Shown one piece after another: positions 15,947-23,197 of a stretch of DNA of 37,447 nucleotides. Both the position numbers and the translations under genes were made by a program. Every line of letters starts with the position of its first letter. The stretch's first letter is position 1. The DNA comes from an uncultured Anaerolineae bacterium (GTDB lineage Bacteria; Chloroflexota; Anaerolineae; Anaerolineales; Villigracilaceae). The DNA lies in NCBI GenBank assembly GCA_903838415.1, contig CAILYI010000034.1:1-37447 (forward strand), written 5' to 3'. Under the pieces are notes generated by a model. It made no database searches and was not told where the DNA came from. It saw only the letters and a list, made by a program, of their open reading frames with translations.

Positions 15947-16782
15947 ACCTGCGCGACATTCTGCAACGCAACATGGACCTGCGGCCCTGGGCCGAAGGCG
16001 AAAGAGTCCCTTGGGATGACGAGGCCTTCAGCGCGCGCGTTCTCGAGGAACATTTAACCCAGGAAAACGACGCTGCCAGCCGTCCCGCCGCGAAAATCAA
16101 AAAACACGTCGATTGGATGCACCGGCAGATCCTGCGCGGAAAACCCGGTCGCATCCTGGACCTGGGCAGCGGCCCGGGGTTGTACACCACCCGGCTGGCA
16201 AAGCTGGGTCACACCTGCACCGGCATCGACTGCGCGCCCGCTTCGATTGACTATGCCGTCGAAAACGCCCCCGAAGGCTGCAGCTACCAACTGGCCGATA
16301 TCCGCAGCGCCGAATATGGCAGCGATTATGACCTGGTCATCTTTATCTTCGGCGCGTTCAACCTGTTTCGACCTGAGCATGTGCGCTTGATACTCAAAAA
16401 AGCGCTTGCCGCGCTCAAACCCGGCGGCACGCTATTGCTGGAAATCTCCAGCCTGGACGCAGTCGACCAGATCGGAAATCAGCCCGCCATGTGGTATTCA
16501 GCGCAAACCGGTCTGTTCTCCGATAAGCCGCATCTGTGTTTGATGGAAACATTTTGGGATGAAGAACAAACCGTCGCCACTGAACGCTTTTTCATCGTCG
16601 ACACCGAAACTGGCGAGGTAACGCGCCACGCTGCCAGCACGCAGGGCTATGACGAGGATCAGGTCGAGTCGCTTTTACGGGAGACGGGCTACGGGGAGAT
16701 TGACTCTTATCCCTCTTTGACGGGCAAACCCGAAAGTGCCGGGGATGATTTTTTGGTGGTAACGGCTAAAAAGTCTGCTTAA
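15943..16782 (+). CDS. Class I SAM-dependent methyltransferase
   Basis: A 279-residue protein. SAM-binding motif I is ILDLGSGPGLYTTRLAK (71-87), then an acidic strand end GIDCAPASIDYA, and motif IV YDLVIFIFGAFNLF. About 55 helical residues precede the Rossmann fold and could form a substrate lid. The start ATG overlaps the MalY-like stop (ATGA). The substrate is unknown. Being coupled to a C-S lyase it might methylate a small thiol or amino-acid product, but that is conjecture. A strong hairpin lies 6 nt after its stop. Confidence 0.85.
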   Translation: MNLRDILQRNMDLRPWAEGERVPWDDEAFSARVLEEHLTQENDAASRPAAKIKKHVDWMHRQILRGKPGRILDLGSGPGLYTTRLAKLGHTCTGIDCAPASIDYAVENAPEGCSYQLADIRSAEYGSDYDLVIFIFGAFNLFRPEHVRLILKKALAALKPGGTLLLEISSLDAVDQIGNQPAMWYSAQTGLFSDKPHLCLMETFWDEEQTVATERFFIVDTETGEVTRHAASTQGYDEDQVESLLRETGYGEIDSYPSLTGKPESAGDDFLVVTAKKSA

Positions 16783-16784
16783 AA

Positions 16785-17033
16785 TATCGGCGGATGGGGG
16801 TTACCCATCCGCCATGGCTCAAAACTTTTTTGCAGAAGAAAAAACGGGGGAAGCCACTTTATCGTCGTGGGGGACGGTTGGCCCTGATGCAAACTGCCAT
16901 CGACAGGCCTGATTCTGTTCACCCGGGTTTTCCTCTGTTGTAAGGTTCTATCGTTTCGATGTGCACCTCCTGTTTGAACCAGATTTGTTACTAACAATAG
17001 AATAGCACGAAACAAATGCCGGTACATTAAAAA
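16785..17033 (-). ncRNA. Candidate structured ncRNA, copy A
   Basis: A minus-strand element homologous to the one at 17895-18182. In RNA order it shows an upstream T5AATG box (17025-17033), AGGAGGT (16965-16971), a small hairpin AUCG-AAA-CGAU (16950-16960), a CGUC-CCCCAC-GACG hairpin preceded by GGCCAAC (16863-16883), and a final hairpin GGCGGATGGG/CCCATCCGCC (16789-16813) followed by a weak T-tract. Landmark order matches copy B. The final hairpin may also terminate the methyltransferase operon on the plus strand. No credible protein is encoded. The 5' end is not determined, and the box may be promoter rather than transcript. Confidence 0.45.
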
Positions 17034-17149
17034 TTATCAGCAGATTTGTAATGTTTTTTCTCAACATCAATGCCAGTAGCATCAAAGGGTTTCTGGATGT
17101 AAAATACTATTAGTCGTGTTTGTTCTTGTTTGGGGAGAAAGGGAGAAAT

Positions 17150-17887
17150 ATGTTGAAAAATACTTTGGCTTTATTTGTGATCGTGCTGTCACTCGCAGCC
17201 TGTTCCAGACCCGCAACAAATACGGTTTTGACCGTCACCCCAACGGAGGCAACTCCGGTAATGGCGACTTTCCCCACTCTGCCAGCGCAAACGCCCACCG
17301 CTAGCGCCAGCAGCAATCCCACCCCTTTTGCACCGTTTACAGTCAATCCAACGGTGGATAATGTGAACCTGCGCATGAATCCGGGCTATTTTTTCGATGC
17401 CTTCGGACTTGTTCATCAAAGCGACACATTGACCGTGCTCGGAAAAGCGCCCGGCGATGAGTGGATTTATATTGAGACGGCGGATGGCACCAAAGGCTGG
17501 GTTTTTTCTCAACTACTTACATCAGACGTGGATTTACAGCAATTACCCATCCAGGAACCGACCGATGTGCAGCTCATCAAAGGCAAGGTGGTGGATGCAA
17601 ACGGGACGCCCATCCAGGGCATTGGGTTTGAAGTGAAGCAGGGTACAGAAACGGACGCCCAGGCCAACGTGGTCACGACGGATGCCAACGGCGAATTCTT
17701 CTCGTTCATGCCGACCACATCCAGCGGCACCTGGACAATCAACCAGGTCGCGGTGGCTTGTTTGAGCAATGTCTGGAGCGACAGTTCTTGCGGTACCTAC
17801 AAAAGCGGATATACGGGCGTGGTGGAACCGCAAACGCTGACGGTGGTTTTGCCGCAAACCGGCGCGCTGGCATTTACCTGGAAGTAA
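17150..17887 (+). CDS. Lipoprotein with SH3-like and carboxypeptidase-regulatory-like domains
   Basis: A 245-residue protein starting MLKNTLALFV, chosen because GGGAG precedes this ATG closely; a frame extension of ten codons upstream lacks one. The lipobox is LSLAAC with Cys18 as lipid site. A Thr/Pro/Ala linker (about 22-62) leads to a bacterial SH3-like domain (VDNVNLRMNPG to TKGWVFSQLL, about 67-122). Then comes a beta-sandwich of carboxypeptidase-regulatory type (KGKVVDANGTPIQGIGFEVKQG to TDANGEFFSF, about 143-228). The SH3 part probably binds cell-envelope polymer or peptide. No enzyme domain is present. It sits between the two homologous intergenic elements, which read against it. Confidence 0.82.
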   Translation: MLKNTLALFVIVLSLAACSRPATNTVLTVTPTEATPVMATFPTLPAQTPTASASSNPTPFAPFTVNPTVDNVNLRMNPGYFFDAFGLVHQSDTLTVLGKAPGDEWIYIETADGTKGWVFSQLLTSDVDLQQLPIQEPTDVQLIKGKVVDANGTPIQGIGFEVKQGTETDAQANVVTTDANGEFFSFMPTTSSGTWTINQVAVACLSNVWSDSSCGTYKSGYTGVVEPQTLTVVLPQTGALAFTWK

Positions 17888-17894
17888 CCCCCTT

Positions 17895-17932
17895 AAAAAA
17901 AGGGCGGATGGGCAAAAACAAGCCCATCCGCC
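17895..17932 (-). terminator. Rho-independent terminator of copy B
   Basis: A perfect 11-bp stem, 8-nt loop, then T7 on the minus strand. The plus side has no T-tract, so the minus direction is favoured even though it lies just after the lipoprotein stop. Confidence 0.8.
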
Positions 17933-18182
17933 ATACGATTGACGAAACTGCACGATAAAATCTTTACGGACTGTGAGTGGTTCTGAAGAAAGCGCGGCAT
18001 TATCCGTGTTTACGTCGCGGGAGACGGCTGGCCAAAAAAAATATCCTGATGCCAGAGTTTACTCTACTCGCGCTTGCTCCTGATGTACTTAGGCTCCATA
18101 TCTTCGATACTGAACCTCCTTGTGTGGCTGAACCTGCCACTGAGAATATATTACAACATCTCGCCAGGGGAAACATTAAAAA
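17895..18182 (-). ncRNA. Candidate structured ncRNA, copy B
   Basis: The minus-strand homologue of 16785-17033. Landmarks in RNA order: T5AATG box (18174-18182), AGGAGGT (18114-18120), UAUC-UUC-complement hairpin UAUC-GAA-GAUA (18099-18109), GGCCAGC then CGUC-UCCCGC-GACG (18013-18033), and a textbook terminator. In the terminator GGCGGATGGGC pairs with GCCCATCCGCC (17903-17932), followed by seven T (17895-17901). Relative to copy A the small hairpin changes sequence but keeps pairing, and the GACG-hairpin loop stays C-rich. No long frame with codon character covers it. The 5' end is not determined. Confidence 0.5.
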
Positions 18183-18292
18183 CAACCTACATATTTGATA
18201 TGATTACCCTACGACACCATTAACAAGTCACAGAATGGGGGTTTTGTGGAAAATATCTAAAGAGTAATCTCTCCCTTTTCCTTTTCCGGGAT

Positions 18293-18318
18293 TATAATTA
18301 AAGTTGTCCGACAACTTT
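18293..18318 (+). promoter_or_regulatory. Promoter -10 and FadR/GntR-type operator palindrome
   Basis: TATAAT at 18293-18298 is followed at once by a perfect 9-1-9 palindrome, AAAGTTGTC-C-GACAACTTT (18300-18318), over the predicted start site. Its core TTGTCCGACAA fits the T-N-G-T-N3-A-C-N-A consensus of FadR-subfamily GntR repressors. The -35 box is weak. A repressor here would block the downstream PLP-enzyme gene. No GntR gene is in the window. Confidence 0.55.
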
Positions 18319-18340
18319 CTCCCAAACTAGGAGTTCAGCC

Positions 18341-19807
18341 ATGACCATGATTGATCTTACCATCCATGCCGACCGCCGCAAGCACGCCATTCAGCGCGCC
18401 CGCGAGCGCAATATTATTATTCCCACTTATGCCCAGATGAAGGACCCTTCCAAAATTTCTGCAAGCGTGAAAGAAGAACTCTCCAAAATCGGGATGTGGG
18501 ATATTCATCCTCGTAACCTGTTCCGCATCAATTGGCATAACGAAGCCAAAGCCCACGGCGGAACATTTGGCGATGTCAACTTGCTTGAACTGCCACCCAG
18601 CGTGACAGGCGTCCAGGCGCGCATTATCGCCATTGCCGGGAAGTGGTTCCCAACCGGCGCGCACAAGGTTGGGGCGGCGTTTTCTTGCCTCGTCCCGCGC
18701 CTCGTGACCGGTCAGTTTGACCCGACCACCCAGAAAGCGGTCTGGCCTTCGACTGGCAATTACTGCCGGGGCGGAGCTTATGATTCCGCGCTGCTCAGTT
18801 GCGAGTCCATCGCCATTTTACCGGAAGGCATGAGCCGCGAGCGCTTTGAATGGCTGGCGAAAGTGGCCGGTGAAACTATCAAAACCCCCGGGTCTGAGTC
18901 AAACGTCAAGGAAATTTTTGACAAGTGCAACGAACTGCGTCATTCCGGCCAGGATTTGATGATCTTTGACCAGTTCCAGGAATTCCCCAATTACTTGTGG
19001 CACTACGAAGTAACCGGCCACGCCATGGAAGAAGCCTTCAAGCGTATTGCGCGTCCTGGCGATGAATTCCGTGGCATTACCTCCGCCACCGGTTCAGCCG
19101 GAACGATCGCCAGCGGCGATTACATGAAGCAGGTTTTCCCCGGCAGCAAGATCGCCGCCAGTGAAGCCCTACAGTGCCCGACCCTGCTCGAAAACGGGTT
19201 TGGCTCGCACCGCATCGAAGGCATCGGCGACAAGCATGTGCCGTGGATTCACAATGTCAAGAACACCGACCTGGTCGTGGCGATTGACGATAACGGCGTG
19301 GTCAACACCGCGCGCCTGTTCAACGAACCGGCTGGACAGAAATATCTCGCCAGCAAGGGCGTGCCCGAAGCCACGATCGCACAGTTGAATCTGCTCGGAT
19401 TCTCGGGCATTTCCAACGTCCAGACCGCCATCAAGATGGCCAAGTACTACGAGATGGGCGAGCACGATGTCATTTTCACCATCGCCACCGATTCGATGGA
19501 CCTTTACCAGAGCCGCCTGACAGAAATGCACGCGGAATTGGGCGAATACAACGAACGTGACGCCGCCGCCGATTACTCGCGCTGGTTGATGGGCCAATCG
19601 ACAGACAACATGCTTGAACTGCGTTACGCCGATCGCCGCCGCGTTCACAATCTTAAGTACTACACCTGGGTCGAACAGCAGGGCAAGACCTACGAAGAAA
19701 TCCAGGCCATGTGGTACCAGCCCGATTACTGGACCAGCGTCCAGAAACAGGCCAACGAGATTGACGAATTGATCGTGGAATTCAACGCCGAAGTCGGCTT
19801 GAAGTAA
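18341..19807 (+). CDS. PLP-dependent enzyme, cysteine-synthase/tryptophan-synthase-beta fold
   Basis: A 488-residue fold-type II PLP enzyme. The probable PLP lysine is K109 in FPTGAHKVGAAF, with a phosphate-binding Gly-rich stretch in TSATGSAGTIASGDY. Long N- and C-terminal extensions (about 90 and 100 residues) separate it from CysK or threonine synthase. It resembles the long uncharacterised PLP-dependent cysteine-synthase family of anaerobic bacteria. AGGAG lies 7 nt before the ATG. It is preceded by its own promoter and an operator palindrome, and followed by a large cruciform, so it is a single-gene unit. The reaction (beta-elimination or beta-replacement on an amino acid) is unproven. 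Confidence 0.8.
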   Translation: MTMIDLTIHADRRKHAIQRARERNIIIPTYAQMKDPSKISASVKEELSKIGMWDIHPRNLFRINWHNEAKAHGGTFGDVNLLELPPSVTGVQARIIAIAGKWFPTGAHKVGAAFSCLVPRLVTGQFDPTTQKAVWPSTGNYCRGGAYDSALLSCESIAILPEGMSRERFEWLAKVAGETIKTPGSESNVKEIFDKCNELRHSGQDLMIFDQFQEFPNYLWHYEVTGHAMEEAFKRIARPGDEFRGITSATGSAGTIASGDYMKQVFPGSKIAASEALQCPTLLENGFGSHRIEGIGDKHVPWIHNVKNTDLVVAIDDNGVVNTARLFNEPAGQKYLASKGVPEATIAQLNLLGFSGISNVQTAIKMAKYYEMGEHDVIFTIATDSMDLYQSRLTEMHAELGEYNERDAAADYSRWLMGQSTDNMLELRYADRRRVHNLKYYTWVEQQGKTYEEIQAMWYQPDYWTSVQKQANEIDELIVEFNAEVGLK

Positions 19808-19819
19808 ATTCAAATTAAA

Positions 19820-19880
19820 AGCGACGAGTTGACGAGTAAAAGGGAAGCCTGTCTTCCCGGCCATTCGTCAACTCGTCGCT
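19820..19880. repeat. 61-nt nested inverted repeat
   Basis: A perfect 16-bp inverted repeat (AGCGACGAGTTGACGA at 19820-19835, complement at 19865-19880) encloses a second stem, GGGAAG (19842-19847) with CTTCCC (19853-19858). It lies 13 nt after the PLP-enzyme stop, so it may act as terminator or mRNA-protecting stem, though no T-tract follows. Such length and perfection also fit a small mobile palindromic element. Confidence 0.8.
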
Positions 19881-19920
19881 TATCAACTCAGCGCTCATAC
19901 CACCTACCCCACTCATCCCC

Positions 19921-20520
19921 ATGACAATTCTCTCAGCCCTGGCTTTTGCATTGCTCGGATATTTAGCCGGTTCGCTCACCCCGGCCATCTGGATCACGAA
20001 CCTCGTCAAGGGGGTGGATGTGCGCAGCGGCGGTTCCGGTCACGCCACCACCACCAACACCATCCGCCAGGCCGGGTTTGGACCGGGCGTCCTGGTATTT
20101 ATTTTGGATGTGAGCAAGGGCTTCCTGCCCACCTGGCTGGCAATGCGCTACGCCCCGGCGGAATGGATCATCCCGCTGACGGCCATGCTGGCGGTGGTGG
20201 GACATTGCTGGCCGGTTTTTGCCGGCTTCCGCGGCGGAATGGGGCTGGCCACCACGGGCGGCGCATTGCTCGCTGTACAACCGCTTGGTTTTCTGATCAG
20301 CCTGGGTGTGTTGATCCTGCTGGTACTGGTCATCAAACACAGCGCACGCGCCAGCGTGGCAGCCGGGATATTAATCTCCCCGGTGATGTGGCTCGCGGGG
20401 CTGCGCGGAATCGTCCTGTGGGTTGGGATTTGCGCCGGTCTGGTGATTGCGGTACGCTTTTTGATCGACTGGAACCGTCAGTACCGCGAACTGTGGCTAG
20501 ACCGGGAAAAACCGCAATAA
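19921..20520 (+). CDS. plsY: PlsY-like glycerol-3-phosphate acyltransferase, divergent motifs
   Basis: A 199-residue membrane protein with about five helices, normal PlsY length. PlsY uses acyl-phosphate to acylate glycerol-3-phosphate, the first phospholipid step. Motif 1 is recognisable (GYLAGSLTPAIW, 13-24). Motif 2 is altered: G-S-G-H-A-T-T-T-N-T-I-R at 38-49 instead of GSGNPGATNxxR. Motif 3 is GHCWPVFAGFRGGMGLATTGG, where Lys of GGKG is Met. The changes may mean altered substrate use or a non-housekeeping paralogue. No ribosome-binding site is obvious. Two PlsC genes 6-8 kb away could supply the second acylation. Confidence 0.78.
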   Translation: MTILSALAFALLGYLAGSLTPAIWITNLVKGVDVRSGGSGHATTTNTIRQAGFGPGVLVFILDVSKGFLPTWLAMRYAPAEWIIPLTAMLAVVGHCWPVFAGFRGGMGLATTGGALLAVQPLGFLISLGVLILLVLVIKHSARASVAAGILISPVMWLAGLRGIVLWVGICAGLVIAVRFLIDWNRQYRELWLDREKPQ

Positions 20521-20526
20521 GCGCGG

Positions 20527-22413
20527 TTAAATCTTTTTGCGCCGCCGCAGCCTGACAAACAGCGCCACAAGTCCGCCAATCAGCAGTACCAACCCCACAC
20601 CACAAACCATCAGCACCAGTTGGCGCACATTTAGCAGATCGGCGCGCCCCGGCTGCACTTCAAAAGCCAGGAAAGCAGCGCGATCAATGCCAAAACCATC
20701 GGCGTTTTTGCCGCTCAGGACGACTTCCACGCTGTGCAAACCTGACTGCTGAGGAAGGTACTCGGCGCTGTAAAGATCCCCATGTGCAGAAAGCGGTAAC
20801 GATTCAAGCGCGCCATCCGGTTTGCGGATGAGGGCCGTGGCTGATTCAACGGTCAGGCTGGCGCCTTCCAACTGCAGACTGGCGTTGATTGTAACCGGCT
20901 GCCCAATCGCCGGGATGGTTACGCTGCTGCTGGCACTGAGCGCGGCTCCACCGACAAAACGGGCGTTGATGGCATAATCTGCGCCGCGGGCCGGGGTTTC
21001 AGCGCTGGTTTTTACCATAACAACCCATTTGCCGGGTTTGGGCTGCTTGAAGCCATAACCCAGATAAAGCATGGTGGCCGGGTCGCTGATTTTCATCAAC
21101 CCATTTTTAGCGACATCCAATTCGATCACTTTCCCGCTCGCGCCACGCACTTCCACTTCCAGTGAGCGCGACGAATCGTACATGCTGAAAGTGGCAAGGC
21201 TGACATTTGGCTCGATATTAATCGTCACTTGCGCGGACTCTCCAGGCTGCAGATGCCCGTGAAACGTCTGGGAAAATTGTTCGGTGCGGCTGGTCACCGC
21301 CGGGGCGACCAGGTCCGGGCGATGCGCAAACGATCCAGGCGGAAGCTGCAGCAGGTGCCGGACATCCTCATCAAAGACCCTTTGATCCGAGGTCAAATTA
21401 CCGTGATACATGGGCAGTTCCTGGACGTCATCCAGCGTAATGGATGTGGCGCTGCCCAGGCCCACGACCGTATCGGATGGCGCGTCTGTGCAGGGCGAAG
21501 TCAGCGGATCAATCAACAGGGTGCCAGCCACCATGTGAAACGGAACGCCGTGCCGGTGAATGATTTGCTGGTTAAAAACATTCACCATGTAATCCGGCAG
21601 AATTTCCAGCGAGGCTGGCAGTAGAAAGCCCAACGCAGCCACCGGATAGACACAGGCTGATCCGGCCATGGGCGTGCCCAGGAAGATGACCTGGCCGACA
21701 TTTTCGGTTTTCATGACACGGTCAAGGTAGTAGCGCGAAATCATGCCGCCCATGCTGTGCGCCAGCAAATCGACTTTTTCTGCGCCGGTTTGCTTCTGGA
21801 CAGCTTCGATATACTGCCCGATAATCTCGGCGTTCTGCGCTATGGAATTGGTGCGACTCTCAGGACTGGAAGGACTGCCGGTGTTGAGCACACCCGGCGC
21901 CTGACCATCACCCACGGCAAAGCCCTGCAGACCGATCGAAGCCAGGTAACCCTGTGGCCCGAGATAAGCCTTCCACGTCTCCCAATTGGACAGGAAGCCG
22001 TGCACCATCACGATCGGGCGCGGATGGATGCGAATCGTCAGCGCGCCGGGCATTTCGCGCCCGCCCACCGTCACGCGCAGAGTCTGTTCAGGGTCCGGCT
22101 GACCATCCGGGCTGTAAAACCATCCCAGCGAGGCAAAGGCCTGGCTGGTGCAAGTATCGGAACCCGCCGCCAGCGTGCAGGAAGCTACCGGCGCGCTCAA
22201 GCCTGACAGCGAAAAAAGCGCCTCAGCCTGGGCAGCTTCCGGCGCGGACAGTTTCAGACTCAATCGAAGGCTGTTCCCATCCACCAGTTCCGTGATTTCC
22301 GCTCCAGCGCGGTCAAGCACACGGATGACCGCATCCACTCCCTGGGCTTGGACCGGTGAAAATCCACCAATAAGCAGCGCGCCAAGCAAAATAATTGCCA
22401 GAATCCTACGCAT
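20527..22413 (-). CDS. Secreted, membrane-anchored lipase/esterase-like hydrolase
   Basis: A 628-residue protein with signal peptide (1-24, ending PVQAQ) and a C-terminal membrane helix before RLRRRKK, so it is held on the outer face. After an N-terminal Ig-like segment (25-125), the alpha/beta-hydrolase region has oxyanion loop IVMVHGFLSNWETW (134-147) and nucleophile S220 in LLAHSMGGMISRYYL, as in PGAP1-like and triacylglycerol lipases. Beta-sandwich regions follow (about 370-590), the last resembling a surface-protein Ig-like module. It is convergent with plsY, 6 nt between stops. Substrate is unknown; an extracellular ester is likely. Preceded on its strand by GGAGGCG before ATG. Confidence 0.85.
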   Translation of the reverse strand: MRRILAIILLGALLIGGFSPVQAQGVDAVIRVLDRAGAEITELVDGNSLRLSLKLSAPEAAQAEALFSLSGLSAPVASCTLAAGSDTCTSQAFASLGWFYSPDGQPDPEQTLRVTVGGREMPGALTIRIHPRPIVMVHGFLSNWETWKAYLGPQGYLASIGLQGFAVGDGQAPGVLNTGSPSSPESRTNSIAQNAEIIGQYIEAVQKQTGAEKVDLLAHSMGGMISRYYLDRVMKTENVGQVIFLGTPMAGSACVYPVAALGFLLPASLEILPDYMVNVFNQQIIHRHGVPFHMVAGTLLIDPLTSPCTDAPSDTVVGLGSATSITLDDVQELPMYHGNLTSDQRVFDEDVRHLLQLPPGSFAHRPDLVAPAVTSRTEQFSQTFHGHLQPGESAQVTINIEPNVSLATFSMYDSSRSLEVEVRGASGKVIELDVAKNGLMKISDPATMLYLGYGFKQPKPGKWVVMVKTSAETPARGADYAINARFVGGAALSASSSVTIPAIGQPVTINASLQLEGASLTVESATALIRKPDGALESLPLSAHGDLYSAEYLPQQSGLHSVEVVLSGKNADGFGIDRAAFLAFEVQPGRADLLNVRQLVLMVCGVGLVLLIGGLVALFVRLRRRKKI

Positions 22414-22612
22414 ATCGCCTCCTGAAAAATCAATAACCTTTTGTGCCGGTCACTGCCAGAATAATCACACTATTTGCTGGTACGAGTTCAGCTCATTTTA
22501 CTAATTTTTGGGATGAAAATAAAGACCTTTCTGGTCACATTCACAATCCCAGATTTTTGTTGTAGTATTAACGCTATAAAAATCGTCCAACTTGCCAAGC
22601 CACAGGGATAAG

Positions 22613-23197
22613 ATGCTTTCTCCCACCTCGCTAATTCTCGTCTGCCTGATCCCCACGCCGCGCGATCTGGAAATCGCCCGGCTGTTGGGCTGGTACCGCA
22701 TCCCCTTCCGCAGCGCGCCCAAGGTCGTCGCCGTGGATTACCTGGCCTTCTACCAGCCGGGAAATTTCGGCGAGCAGGGCAGCCAGATCCAGTACGCCGC
22801 CGCGGTGCGCGGACATGAACTCACCACGCGCGCCGAGCTTCTGCGCGACGAGCCCGAACATCCCCACGCGCACGAGGAATACTTCAAAATCCAGCTGGGC
22901 GCGGTCGAACGGCTCAAAAGCCCGATCAAGGCCGAAAAGTGGCGGCGCATCACCTTTTTATACACCACCGGCGAATACCTGCTGCGTGCCAAAACGCTCA
23001 ACGAACTGGTCATCCAATCTGACGAGCGCCCGCTGCTGTGGCGCTCGCTGCGCGAACGCGCCGAACAGGATCAGCAATACCAGGTCGATCTGCCCGAAAT
23101 GGAGCTCGACCAAACTTTATTGATCGCCCTGCTTGGCATCAAGGAAATGCAGGCTACTTACCCATCAAAGGAGCAGGAAAATGGCTTTATTAATTAA
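22613..23197 (+). CDS. Conserved hypothetical protein upstream of dihydropyrimidinase
   Basis: A 194-residue soluble protein, not recognised. The ATG at 22613 with AGGGA upstream is preferred over a TTG seven codons earlier. The N-terminus reads TSLILVCLIPTPRDLEIARLLGWYRIPFRSAPK, then AVDYLAFYQPGNFGEQGSQIQYAA, a pattern I associate only loosely with Chloroflexota proteins of unknown role. Several Arg/Glu-rich helices fill the second half. No catalytic motif is visible. Its 3' end overlaps the dihydropyrimidinase start by 17 nt, so the two are co-transcribed and probably coupled. Confidence 0.72.
   Translation: MLSPTSLILVCLIPTPRDLEIARLLGWYRIPFRSAPKVVAVDYLAFYQPGNFGEQGSQIQYAAAVRGHELTTRAELLRDEPEHPHAHEEYFKIQLGAVERLKSPIKAEKWRRITFLYTTGEYLLRAKTLNELVIQSDERPLLWRSLRERAEQDQQYQVDLPEMELDQTLLIALLGIKEMQATYPSKEQENGFIN

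Noticed and set aside
16779..17027. 82-codon minus-strand frame
   Set aside because: It covers terminator and hairpin landmarks shared with the copy at 17895-18182, where the frame is not kept. A structured element explains the region better.
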